The notes: a model not told the origin generated them from the letters alone. A DNA stretch of 7,032 nt from Bacteroidales bacterium 45-6 (GCA_001897035.1 MKRS01000532.1:1-7032); one strand, 5' to 3'. Shown: positions 1-6,504, counted from the stretch's first letter. Translations and numbers: made by a program.

Positions 1-960
1 CAGAATGGCATTAGCGATGCCCAAATTTCCTTCGGCATTTTCGAAATCGATCGGATTCACCTTGTGCGGCATGGCCGAAGAGCCGATTTCCCCTTCCTTG
101 ATCCTTTGTTTGAAGTATTCCATCGAGATGTACTGCCAAACATCTCTGTTCAAGTCGATTTGGATGGTGTTGATACGTTTCACGGCATCAAACAGGGCTG
201 CCAGATTGTCATAGTTGGATATTTGGGTAGTCCATTGCTCTCTCGCAAGGCCAAGTTTGCCTGCCACAAATTGGTTTCCAAACTCACGCCAATCGAACTC
301 GGGATAGGCCACGTGATGGGCATTGAAATTGCCAGTAGCGCCTCCGAATTTTGCGGAAAGTGGCACTTGCTTCAATAGCTCCAACTGGTTTTCGAGGCGG
401 CTGACAAACACTTGCAGCTCTTTTCCCAATCTGGTGGGCGAGGCGGGCTGTCCATGCGTCTTAGCCAGCATGGGCACGTCTCTCCATTCATCGGCTCGCC
501 GTTGCAATTCTGCTATCAGGAGTTCTATCTGCGGGATGTAGCATGTGTGCAAATAGTCTTTTACAGACAAGGGCGCCGAAGTGTTGTTTATGTCTTGCGA
601 TGTGAGGCCGAAATGGATAAATTCCTTGTATTGGGCGAGGCCCAGAACATCGAATTTTTCCTTGATGAAATATTCGACAGCCTTCACGTCGTGATTCGTG
701 ATTTTTTCTATTTCTTTTATGTGATGCGCTTCTTCTTCGGAAAACAGGTCGGCGATGCCTTTCAATGATGGAAACAAGGAACGATCTACATCCTTCAATT
801 GGGGCAAAGGGAGTTCGCATAAAGCGATGAAGTACTCTATTTCAACCTTCACACGGTATTTAATGAGTGCAAATTCCGAAAAAAAGAGACTCAATTCATC
901 GGTTTTGTTGCGATACCTGCCATCTATCGGCGAAATCGCTGTCAGATTACTTAATTTCAT
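1..960 (-). CDS. purB: Adenylosuccinate lyase, 3' end cut by the window edge
   Basis: Catalyses two fumarate-releasing steps of purine synthesis in the cytoplasm: SAICAR to AICAR, and adenylosuccinate to AMP. The 320 codons present form an open frame from an ATG at 960 that runs off the left edge. The protein is collinear with the long (E. coli-type, about 456 aa) PurB. The N-terminus has SPIDGRY. TNHDVKAVEY is at 88-97, HFGLTSQDIN at 116-125 and THGQPAS at 168-174, where H169 is the expected catalytic His. The fumarase/aspartase-superfamily signature GSSAMPHKVNP is at 293-303, with the catalytic-loop serines at 294-295. About 135 C-terminal residues are missing, which is an edge effect and not a truncation. 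It is the last gene of the minus-strand run and is separated from tcdA by 224 nt. The family assignment is secure from the motifs and overall similarity. Confidence 0.97.
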   Translation of the reverse strand, partial: MKLSNLTAISPIDGRYRNKTDELSLFFSEFALIKYRVKVEIEYFIALCELPLPQLKDVDRSLFPSLKGIADLFSEEEAHHIKEIEKITNHDVKAVEYFIKEKFDVLGLAQYKEFIHFGLTSQDINNTSAPLSVKDYLHTCYIPQIELLIAELQRRADEWRDVPMLAKTHGQPASPTRLGKELQVFVSRLENQLELLKQVPLSAKFGGATGNFNAHHVAYPEFDWREFGNQFVAGKLGLAREQWTTQISNYDNLAALFDAVKRINTIQIDLNRDVWQYISMEYFKQRIKEGEIGSSAMPHKVNPIDFENAEGNLGIANAIL

Positions 961-1123
961 TTGAAAATTTGATAATTCGTATCTGTGTTTTTAACTACAA
1001 GCAGATATTTTTCCTACTAAATTGGTTAGACATAAATCTACTTCCCGTATATTGCTATCTATCAGCGATTACCCCCTTTAAGATGGAGATCGAATTCATT
1101 CGAATAAAATGCCAAACTGCTTA

Positions 1124-1158
1124 CCTGTTTTTTTGTACAAAGTTAGAAAAAAAACAGG
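1124..1158. repeat. 11-bp inverted repeat enclosing a possible -7 box upstream of purB
   Basis: CCTGTTTTTTT at 1124-1134 is perfectly complementary to AAAAAAACAGG at 1148-1158, with a 13-nt loop. It lies in the tcdA-purB intergenic region. On the minus strand the T run is on the 5' arm and the A run on the 3' arm, so this is not a conventional terminator. The loop carries TAACTTTG on the minus strand. It may be a chance pairing of homopolymer tracts or a structured leader or promoter element. Confidence 0.45.
1138..1145 (-). promoter_or_regulatory. Possible purB promoter -7 box
   Basis: The minus strand reads TAACTTTG, a full match to the Bacteroidota -7 consensus TAnnTTTG. A matching TTTG at the usual upstream distance is not visible, so only half the promoter is supported. 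If used, transcription would begin near 1131 and give a leader of about 170 nt before the purB ATG at 960. No better candidate was seen in 961-1184. Confidence 0.3.
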
Positions 1159-1184
1159 GCGAGAGCATACTTGAGGATAATATT

Positions 1185-1985
1185 TTAAACTGATTCGTTA
1201 ATTTTTTTCAAAACTAAGCCGGCGATAGTGAATCCAAAGATGGCGGTGATGTGAGCCATCGTGCCATTGATCTGCGCCTTGGAGCTGCACCACTCGTGGT
1301 TTACCAAGTCCGGATCGCCCGGCCCGTTCTTCGATTTGGGACACAGGCATTTCTCTGTGCCACACGATTCATTTTTGCCTAAGTTGGGCAATACTTCGTC
1401 ACTGTAAATGCAAAGGAATTTTTTTGACGGTTTTTCCCCTTGCTTGATTTTTTTCCGCAAGGCCGAACCTAACGGGCAGCCCCTGACTTTCCAGAATTCG
1501 TCGATCCTGATTTTCGTGGGATCCATCTTAAGGGCAGCCCCCATCGACGAAATGAAGGTGGCTTCAGTTTTCGTGGCGGTGCGGATCAGGTGTGCTTTGC
1601 TCTCCAGGCTGTCTATGGCATCGATGATGAAGTCGTATTGATCCAAACCGAAGGATTCGGAGGTCTCGGCGTTGTAAATCTTTTGCAGGGCGGTGATTTT
1701 TGCCTTCGGATTTATCTCCAACAGCCGTTCTTTCAATGCTTCCACCTTCACCTGACCAACCGTCTTGAGGGTGGCGAGCAATTGCCTGTTGATGTTGGTG
1801 ACACACACCCTGTCGGAATCCACGATGGTCAACCGCGAGATACCGGAGCGGACAAGGCTTTCGGCGCACCAGCTTCCAACTCCTCCCACGCCAAAAATAA
1901 TGACGTTGGCGTCGTAGATTTTGTCCATCACGTTGTTTCCCACAAGCAATTCAGTTCTTCTGAATATTCCTTTCTCGATACCCAT
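1185..1985 (-). CDS. tcdA: tRNA threonylcarbamoyladenosine dehydratase (ThiF/E1-like)
   Basis: An E1-like enzyme that uses ATP to dehydrate and cyclise t6A37 of ANN-decoding tRNAs to cyclic ct6A. From the ATG at 1985 it is 266 aa, close to the 268 aa of E. coli TcdA (CsdL). The N-terminus (GIFRRTELLVG) aligns with the family start. Visible motifs are the glycine-rich nucleotide loop GVGGVGS at 32-38, VDSDRVCVTNINRQ at 55-68 (D56, D58, N66, R67), K80, and DAIDS at 122-126. The C-terminal half has a cysteine-rich segment (C192, C208, C213, C215, C233) not seen in the E. coli sequence as I recall it. The frame stays open upstream to a TTG at 2090, but that codon lies inside the terminator hairpin of the preceding gene, so the ATG at 1985 is preferred. 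ThiF and MoeB are less likely because the protein lacks their typical C-terminal organisation and its length fits TcdA. Confidence 0.93.
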   Translation of the reverse strand: MGIEKGIFRRTELLVGNNVMDKIYDANVIIFGVGGVGSWCAESLVRSGISRLTIVDSDRVCVTNINRQLLATLKTVGQVKVEALKERLLEINPKAKITALQKIYNAETSESFGLDQYDFIIDAIDSLESKAHLIRTATKTEATFISSMGAALKMDPTKIRIDEFWKVRGCPLGSALRKKIKQGEKPSKKFLCIYSDEVLPNLGKNESCGTEKCLCPKSKNGPGDPDLVNHEWCSSKAQINGTMAHITAIFGFTIAGLVLKKINESV

Positions 1986-2057
1986 ATTTGGCTTTCTGTT
2001 CTTTTTTAATTCTGTTATTGTTCCGATTTCCTTCTCTTTAACAAACAACTGCAATAA

Positions 2058-2210
2058 TTGCTCACATTCGAGCAAAAAAAACTCCTGCAAGCGTGCGAAG
2101 TGACTGCCTTGCAGGAATTACTCGTTCCGTTTCATCGCTGCATGGATGACAACCGCCCCATGATCGTGATTGACATCAGCGAGGTGCATCTCTTTGACAG
2201 TCGGCTGTAA
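2058..2210 (+). pseudogene. Short open frame with STAS-like C-terminus, possible gene remnant
   Basis: Between the convergent-side end of lgt and tcdA, the plus strand has an open frame of 50 codons ending in TAA at 2208-2210. It follows an in-frame TAA at 2055. Possible starts are TTG 2058, GTG 2100 and ATG 2142. The segment at 2151-2201 reads NRPMIVIDISEVHLFDS. This resembles the beta-strand plus FxDS core of STAS (anti-anti-sigma/sulfate transporter) domains, which commonly read like RxVVDLSxVxFxDSSG. The frame ends two residues beyond the place where the conserved SSGL turn would be, so no complete domain can form. The frame overlaps the lgt terminator and has no visible plus-strand promoter. 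It is best read as a decayed fragment, or as chance. I do not assign a function. Confidence 0.25.
2074..2116 (-). terminator. Rho-independent terminator downstream of lgt
   Basis: A perfect 9-bp stem, TCCTGCAAG (2083-2091) with CTTGCAGGA (2108-2116), has a 16-nt loop. On the minus strand it is followed by one G and eight T residues (2081-2074). The orientation ends transcription coming from lgt, about 110 nt after its stop. The plus-strand flank lacks a T run, so it is directional. Confidence 0.8.
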
Positions 2211-2216
2211 AGCCGA
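2201..2216. repeat. Short hairpin just after the lgt stop codon
   Basis: TCGGCT (2201-2206) pairs with AGCCGA (2211-2216) across a 4-nt loop, starting 10 nt after the lgt stop codon on the minus strand. No T tract follows on either strand, so it is not itself a terminator. It could protect the lgt mRNA 3' end or be incidental. Confidence 0.35.
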
Positions 2217-2225
2217 TTAGCCAAA

Positions 2226-3125
2226 CTACTTCTTGGCGCTGGTTGAGGCAAGAGTTGAAGCCGGGCTTTTCTTCTTGGCATTCCACACGAGCCAGATGCC
2301 CCAAACTACGAATGGGATGCTTAGCAGTTGGCCCATATCTAATCCGATGGTCGAGCGCAAACTGATCTCGAATGGTTCCTGGATATTTTTGAGGTATTCG
2401 ACCAGAATACGTGAAACAAATATGCCGATCATGGCAAAGCCGATGATGAATCCTTGTTTGTTTTTGGCATCTGTCCGCCAATACAGGTACATGCAAACAG
2501 CAAAAATCAGGAAATAGATCAATGCTTCGTAGATTTGCGTGGGATGGCACGGCAGGCCTGCCGAACCTCCTTGTTCCAAAGGCATAGCCCAATGCCTGTC
2601 GCGTATAAAGTTGAAGCCCCAAGGCAGGTTGGTGGAACCTCCATATATTTCCGAATTCATGAGATTTCCCAAGCGGATCATCCCTGCTGTTAGTCCGGCT
2701 GGGACCACAATCCGGTCAAATGTCCAAAGCATGCTTTTGTGGGTCACGTTGCGGGAATAGAGCCATACGGCAATGATGATTCCAAGCACTCCTCCATGGC
2801 TGGCCAAGCCTCCTTCCCAGATCTTGAGGATGTTGAGCGGGTGGCTCAGGTATCCTTCCTGTATGTGGCCGTCCACCACAGTGTCGAAGAGCGGGCCGTA
2901 AAACAGGCAATGCCCCAGCCTTGCTCCGGCGATGATGCCAACAATCACGTAGGTGAACAAGGATTCAAACCATTTGTCGGAGATTTTTTCCGCTTTGAAG
3001 ATCCGTTGCACGATGCTTACGGCAGCCAGCAGACCAAGTGCCCAGAGCAAGCCATACCAGCGGACATCGCGTCCAAACACAGAAAAAATGGTGGGGTCTT
3101 GATCCCAGATGATGGATAATAACAT
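2226..3125 (-). CDS. lgt: Prolipoprotein diacylglyceryl transferase
   Basis: An inner-membrane enzyme that transfers diacylglycerol from phosphatidylglycerol to the lipobox cysteine of prolipoproteins, the first step of lipoprotein maturation. The 299-aa protein is polytopic and of normal length (E. coli Lgt is 291 aa). Visible landmarks are RWYG at 22-25, GGLASHGG at 105-112 (H110 matches E. coli H103), and the Lgt signature RLGNLMNSEIYG at 151-162 (R151, N154 and E159 match E. coli R143, N146 and E151). Others are HPTQIYEA at 194-201, SRILVEY with the expected essential Arg at 239, and GLDMGQLLSIP at 261-271. The basic, Ser/Ala-rich tail after residue 283 is variable in the family. It starts at an ATG at 3125 with an A/T-rich leader and no Shine-Dalgarno sequence. 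A consensus-like promoter lies 58 nt upstream and its own terminator lies downstream, so it is probably a monocistronic unit. Confidence 0.98.
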   Translation of the reverse strand: MLLSIIWDQDPTIFSVFGRDVRWYGLLWALGLLAAVSIVQRIFKAEKISDKWFESLFTYVIVGIIAGARLGHCLFYGPLFDTVVDGHIQEGYLSHPLNILKIWEGGLASHGGVLGIIIAVWLYSRNVTHKSMLWTFDRIVVPAGLTAGMIRLGNLMNSEIYGGSTNLPWGFNFIRDRHWAMPLEQGGSAGLPCHPTQIYEALIYFLIFAVCMYLYWRTDAKNKQGFIIGFAMIGIFVSRILVEYLKNIQEPFEISLRSTIGLDMGQLLSIPFVVWGIWLVWNAKKKSPASTLASTSAKK

Positions 3126-3182
3126 ATTGGAAACAATTTTTAATGAATTAGTTGCGTATGAATCTCAACCTTATATGGCGTG

Positions 3183-3212
3183 CAAATATACGAATAATTG
3201 AATAAACGGAAA
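3183..3212 (-). promoter_or_regulatory. Likely lgt promoter (Bacteroidota type)
   Basis: On the minus strand, TTTC (3212-3209, one mismatch to TTTG) is followed after 18 nt by TATATTTG (3190-3183), a full match to TAnnTTTG. Transcription would start near 3176, giving a leader of about 50 nt before the ATG at 3125. Confidence 0.6.
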
Positions 3213-3269
3213 GTGATTGAAGCCTAAAACTTCTTTCGTGGCATCTCCAAGAACTTGAATCCGTGCGCG

Positions 3270-4724
3270 CTATTTCTGCAAGTCGAGCGAAGGGAGAAAA
3301 TAGGCGATTTGGCTCATTTTTCCCTCGATGTGAAACCGGTTGGAAGCCGACACTGCATAGTATTTCCCTTGCGTGGAATTTTCGATTGTCAGAGTCAGTT
3401 CTGTTTTGCGGACTCCCGACGCAACGATGTTCTCCGGGTTGTCGAGATCGATGCTGTCGTTGGGGTAAAACGAATAGACGGTGTATGTCAGGTCTTTGCC
3501 GGAAGGCGCGTTCCACTTCATCTGCACGGTGCGGTTGTCGGTGCGGTAGATCTGAAAATCATCCGGCGAGGCGGGAGGCTCGTTGTTGAGCCAATTCATC
3601 GGCGGCAGTTTTGCTGGATTGCGGTAATAGCTCAGCAGCTCATCCTTGATTCCTTTCAGGTTGCCAAGGATCATACCGAGTCTAAAATAAGCTTCGCCGC
3701 TTGCCGCAGTGCTTTTGAGGAAATCGATCTGGCGTGTCACCACCTGCAAATCCCAGTTTTGCTCGCGGGAAAGCATTTTGTAAACGCCCAGCCCAGGGAC
3801 AACGAATCTTCCGTTCGCATTTTTCAGCCAGTCGTCCACGTAGGGATAGAAGTTCTTGTCCTCGTAATACATCATCGGATACACAGCGTCCTGAACGCCC
3901 AGCTTGAGCCAGTTGTAAGAATCCTGAAACACCGATTCAAAGCCACTCCACCGGTCTCCTTTTCCGCTTAGCGAACGGTAGATCCCGATGGGCGAACTGC
4001 TCACCTGCACCCAAGGCTTCACGCCTTTCACATACTGATAAGCCTGCGTCACAAAGCGGGTGACGTTGGATCGCCTCCACGAGTCGAGTGATTCCCAGTT
4101 CCCATATTTCTTGAAAGTGTTCTTGTCGGGAAAACTGGTGTTCTCATCCGGGTAACGAATGTAGTCGAAATGAATTCCGTCCACATCGTATCCTTCCACG
4201 ATCTCCTTGACGAGCGAAAGCAGGTAATCGTTGGTCTTTGGATTGCCCGGGTCGAGATACCACTCGCCTTTGTAGAGTTTGCACAACTCCTGATTCCGGC
4301 TCAGAAAGTTTTGTTTTTTGGGAGAAAAGACTCCCTGGCTGCCCAGCGGATAAGTCACCATCCAGGCGTGGCATTCCATGTTCCGCTTGTGGCACTCCTC
4401 AATGGTGAAGGCGAGCGGGTCGAAAGGCCTGCCGTCGCTCGTGCCGGCCCGCACGAAGGAACTCATCGGCTCCATTTTGGAACGGTAAAGCACACTACCC
4501 CTGATCCGGACTTGGAACAACACGGTGTTGAAGTTGAGCTTTTGCAGTGAATCGAGGATGCCTTGCAACTGCCGCTTCTGCCCGTCGGCGCTCAATCCCG
4601 AAGAAGGCCAATCGAGCTGCCAGTTGGTGGTGAGCCACACTGCCCGGATCTGGGTGGAGGATTCCTGCGGATAGGCCGCCAAATACAAGAAGAGGGGTAA
4701 AAAAGCAAGGAAAAATCTTTTCAT
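3270..4724 (-). CDS. Secreted GHL10-family (DUF187) glycosidase-like protein with FnIII tail
   Basis: A predicted exported glycan-acting hydrolase of the glycosyl hydrolase-like 10 family (related to GH10-type TIM barrels). The substrate is unknown, and peptidoglycan or other surface glycan is only a guess. From the ATG at 4724 the protein has 484 aa. It begins with a Sec signal peptide (basic MKR, hydrophobic to about residue 17, no lipobox Cys). The barrel domain runs roughly 25-350, with IRAVWLTTNWQLDWPS at 26-41, FQVRIRG at 70-76, HAWMV at 119-123 and the family hallmark DGIHFDYIRYP at 182-192. Residues about 382-473 look like a fibronectin type III domain (SPDDFQIYR, VQMKW, YYAVSASN). 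The frame extends to a TTG at 4778, but the promoter -7 box falls inside that extension, so ATG 4724 is the start. It lies 144 nt upstream of lgt, which has its own promoter, and is divergent from the ABC operon. Confidence 0.88.
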   Translation of the reverse strand: MKRFFLAFLPLFLYLAAYPQESSTQIRAVWLTTNWQLDWPSSGLSADGQKRQLQGILDSLQKLNFNTVLFQVRIRGSVLYRSKMEPMSSFVRAGTSDGRPFDPLAFTIEECHKRNMECHAWMVTYPLGSQGVFSPKKQNFLSRNQELCKLYKGEWYLDPGNPKTNDYLLSLVKEIVEGYDVDGIHFDYIRYPDENTSFPDKNTFKKYGNWESLDSWRRSNVTRFVTQAYQYVKGVKPWVQVSSSPIGIYRSLSGKGDRWSGFESVFQDSYNWLKLGVQDAVYPMMYYEDKNFYPYVDDWLKNANGRFVVPGLGVYKMLSREQNWDLQVVTRQIDFLKSTAASGEAYFRLGMILGNLKGIKDELLSYYRNPAKLPPMNWLNNEPPASPDDFQIYRTDNRTVQMKWNAPSGKDLTYTVYSFYPNDSIDLDNPENIVASGVRKTELTLTIENSTQGKYYAVSASNRFHIEGKMSQIAYFLPSLDLQK

Positions 4725-4749
4725 TCGGGAATTTAGAAAGTTGCAACCA

Positions 4750-4779
4750 CAAAAATAAGGGTTTTTCATTCGTGACAAA
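4750..4779 (-). promoter_or_regulatory. Promoter of the GHL10-family gene
   Basis: The minus strand has TTTG (4779-4776), an 18-nt spacer and TATTTTTG (4757-4750), both full matches to the Bacteroidota TTTG/TAnnTTTG pattern. The start of transcription would be near 4744, about 20 nt before the ATG at 4724. It is back to back with the promoter of the ABC operon, with 16 bp between the two -33 boxes. Confidence 0.7.
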
Positions 4780-4795
4780 AATTTATGGCTAATAG

Positions 4796-4826
4796 TTTGT
4801 CCTATTAAATATTTACATTACATTTG
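4796..4826 (+). promoter_or_regulatory. Promoter of the ABC transporter/GntR operon
   Basis: TTTG (4796-4799), a 19-nt spacer and TACATTTG (4819-4826) match the Bacteroidota consensus exactly. Transcription would begin at about 4831-4833, roughly 25 nt before the GTG start at 4858. A perfect 10-bp A/T palindrome, TAAATATTTA (4806-4815), sits in the spacer. A longer inverted repeat follows immediately downstream. Confidence 0.8.
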
Positions 4827-4828
4827 CA

Positions 4829-4850
4829 GTGTTCTATTTACCTAATACAC
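4829..4850. promoter_or_regulatory. Candidate operator for the GntR/YtrA regulator
   Basis: An imperfect 22-bp dyad, GTGTTCTA (4829-4836), 6 nt, TAATACAC (4843-4850), has the symmetric pattern GTGTnnTA-N6-TAnnACAC. It starts 2 nt after the -7 box and covers the expected transcription start, a position typical of a repressor site. The half-sites resemble those I recall for B. subtilis YtrA (AGTGTA, 13 nt, TACACT). Here they are AGTGTT, 12 nt, TACACG. Binding by the regulator encoded at 6505 is inferred. Confidence 0.55.
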
Positions 4851-4857
4851 GTAAAAA

Positions 4858-5685
4858 GTGATCGAGATAAACAATTTGTCGTTCTATTACAAAAAGGGCA
4901 AGCCTGTTTTCGAGCAAGTTTCTTTCGAAATGGCCAGCGGGATTTACGGCTTGCTGGGAGAGAATGGGGTGGGCAAATCCACCTTGCTGAGGATCATCGC
5001 CGGGCTTCGTTTTCCCGATTCGGGGCAATGCAAGATAGATGGAAAAGACACCTTCCGCCGCGATCCCGAAACCTTGTCGAAGGTGTTTTTGCTGCCCGAA
5101 GAATTTGAATCCCCGACGGTGAAAATTGACCGGTTCATCAAGGACAATGCTAAGTTTTACCCTCATTTCAGCCGGGAACAATTTGAGAATAACATGCGCG
5201 ACTTCGAGATGGAAACCGACCGCAAATTCTCGGAATTGTCGTATGGGCAGAAAAAAAAGGTGTTGATTTCCTACGGAATGTCGCTGAACACACCTTACGT
5301 GCTGCTCGACGAGCCAACCAATGGATTGGACATTCCTTCAAAAGCCCAATTCCGCAAGGTGATTGCCTCGGCCTACGACGAAGACCGCTGCATTATCATT
5401 TCCACGCATCAAGTGCGAGACCTGGAAAGTCTCATCGACCCAATCATCATCCTCGACCGCAACCAGGTGCTGCTCAACAATTCGGTGGAGGAGATTACCC
5501 GTAAATTGGTTTTCAAGCACACGCAGAACAAGCCTGAAAACACGTATTACACGGAGAGCAATCTGGCGGGATATTCCTACGTCGGTCCAAACCTCACGGG
5601 AGAGGAGACCACCCTGAACATCGAGATGCTGTTTAATGCTGCTGTTTCCAACCGGACGACATTCAAAGACTTGTTTAACGTATAG
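4858..5685 (+). CDS. ABC transporter ATP-binding protein
   Basis: The nucleotide-binding subunit of an ABC-2-type exporter, acting at the cytoplasmic face of the inner membrane. It has 275 aa. Walker A GENGVGKST is at 34-42, the signature LSYGQKKK at 127-134, Walker B YVLLDEP at 147-153 with catalytic E152, the D-loop region NGLD at 155-158 and the switch His in STHQV at 182-186. The usual Q-loop glutamine is not evident: the segment reads VFLLPEE (76-82), as in some BcrA/YtrB-like ATPases. The last 70 or so residues form a family-variable tail. The start is GTG at 4858, immediately after an AAAAA tract and 3 nt after an in-frame TAA (4852-4854), so no longer start is possible. It is the first gene of the operon and is followed by its permease after 13 nt. 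The substrate is unknown, with antimicrobial peptide or envelope-stress roles suggested by the YtrA-type regulator. Confidence 0.93.
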   Translation: MIEINNLSFYYKKGKPVFEQVSFEMASGIYGLLGENGVGKSTLLRIIAGLRFPDSGQCKIDGKDTFRRDPETLSKVFLLPEEFESPTVKIDRFIKDNAKFYPHFSREQFENNMRDFEMETDRKFSELSYGQKKKVLISYGMSLNTPYVLLDEPTNGLDIPSKAQFRKVIASAYDEDRCIIISTHQVRDLESLIDPIIILDRNQVLLNNSVEEITRKLVFKHTQNKPENTYYTESNLAGYSYVGPNLTGEETTLNIEMLFNAAVSNRTTFKDLFNV

Positions 5686-5698
5686 AGTAGATTCACTT

Positions 5699-6466
5699 AT
5701 GAGCAATATATTTGATATACATAGATTTGGGAAACTGTTTACGAGGGAATTCGGCAGGTATAGCCCCAAATTGATCGGGATAGGGTCGGTGGGCCTCGGC
5801 ATATTTGCACTTACGGTCATATACAGTTATGTGTTTCAATCCAGTCCACTAAATTTCTCTTTTGTGGCCTTCGGGGTGGCTCTGACCGTTCTTGCCCCAA
5901 TCATTTACCACAAGAGGGTTGACCGCACAAACTCCATCTTCGACTTCACCCTGCCTGTGTCCTCCTTTGAAAAGTTCCTGGTGAAATGGAGCTTCAGCGT
6001 TATCCTCATGCCGGCATTCGTGATCGCGTATCTTTTACTTATAGGTTGGCTATACAGGTTGATGCCGGGAGGAATGTGCGTAGAATCGGGCAGTCGGATC
6101 ATCGATTTTCTCAAGAGCCTTTCTTTTGAACAGATATGTTCTATTTCGGCTTTGCAATCTTTCTTTCTGGTAGGCAGTTTCTATTTCAGGAAGCATGTGT
6201 TTTGGAAAGTCAGCCTCAGCCTGATTATCTATTTCCTGTTGTTTGCCCTTGTGTTCATCCTTTTTCACCAGAGCATGTTCCTGGAAAACCATCAGGTATC
6301 GTTGGGGATCAATTTTTGGGGCGACATGATGTATTCGGACAGCAACCATTCTCATACGCTATCTGGCATAAACAGGAATCTCTTTGTCTATATAAGCTTG
6401 AATTTGGTGGCGCCGCTCGGCATGTGGGTGGTCAGCTTTTTGAAATTGAGGGAAACCGAAGTGTAA
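5699..6466 (+). CDS. ABC-2-like transporter permease, six membrane helices
   Basis: The predicted integral-membrane partner of the upstream ATPase. It has 255 aa from the ATG at 5699. An upstream in-frame ATG at 5636 lies inside the ATPase gene and is unlikely to be used. Hydrophobic segments lie at about 25-45, 52-70, 97-119, 145-162, 169-189 and 228-247, consistent with six transmembrane helices. The short amphipathic N-terminus (FDIHRFGKLFTREFGR) and the FTLPVSSFEKFLVKW segment (83-97) before helix 3 are typical of Bacteroidota ABC-2 permeases next to GntR regulators. No ATPase or enzyme motif is present. It lies 13 nt after the ATPase stop and 38 nt before the regulator, so it is surely cotranscribed. 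The family call rests on topology and context more than on conserved residues. Confidence 0.8.
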   Translation: MSNIFDIHRFGKLFTREFGRYSPKLIGIGSVGLGIFALTVIYSYVFQSSPLNFSFVAFGVALTVLAPIIYHKRVDRTNSIFDFTLPVSSFEKFLVKWSFSVILMPAFVIAYLLLIGWLYRLMPGGMCVESGSRIIDFLKSLSFEQICSISALQSFFLVGSFYFRKHVFWKVSLSLIIYFLLFALVFILFHQSMFLENHQVSLGINFWGDMMYSDSNHSHTLSGINRNLFVYISLNLVAPLGMWVVSFLKLRETEV

Positions 6467-6504
6467 CGGCGCGGGGTCTCGTCATTTAACTAAAAACAAA
6501 TTAC

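Noticed and set aside
412..768. Plus-strand open frames of 60-120 codons across 5-820
   Set aside because: They are shadows of purB, which is read on the minus strand with conserved residues throughout.
1124..1158. Inverted repeat read as a terminator for tcdA or an invertible promoter end
   Set aside because: The T tract is on the 5' arm in the direction of tcdA transcription. No second distant copy of the repeat was seen that would define an invertible segment.
1590..2009. A 139-codon plus-strand open frame
   Set aside because: It is antisense to the TcdA adenylation core and its translation shows no domain features.
3255..3971. A 238-codon plus-strand open frame
   Set aside because: It lies antisense within the GHL10-family gene, whose protein has clear family motifs. 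The translation shows no recognisable domain and no promoter precedes it.
4170..4550. A 126-codon plus-strand open frame
   Set aside because: It is fully antisense to the GHL10 barrel domain and is a by-product of its codon usage.
4725..4778. N-terminal extension of the GHL10 protein from a TTG start
   Set aside because: The extension overlaps the promoter -7 box and hides a good signal peptide that begins at the ATG at 4724.
4806..4815. TAAATATTTA palindrome in the promoter spacer as the operator
   Set aside because: It is a short, purely A/T palindrome that is expected by chance in this AT-rich spacer. The GTGT/ACAC dyad downstream is more specific.
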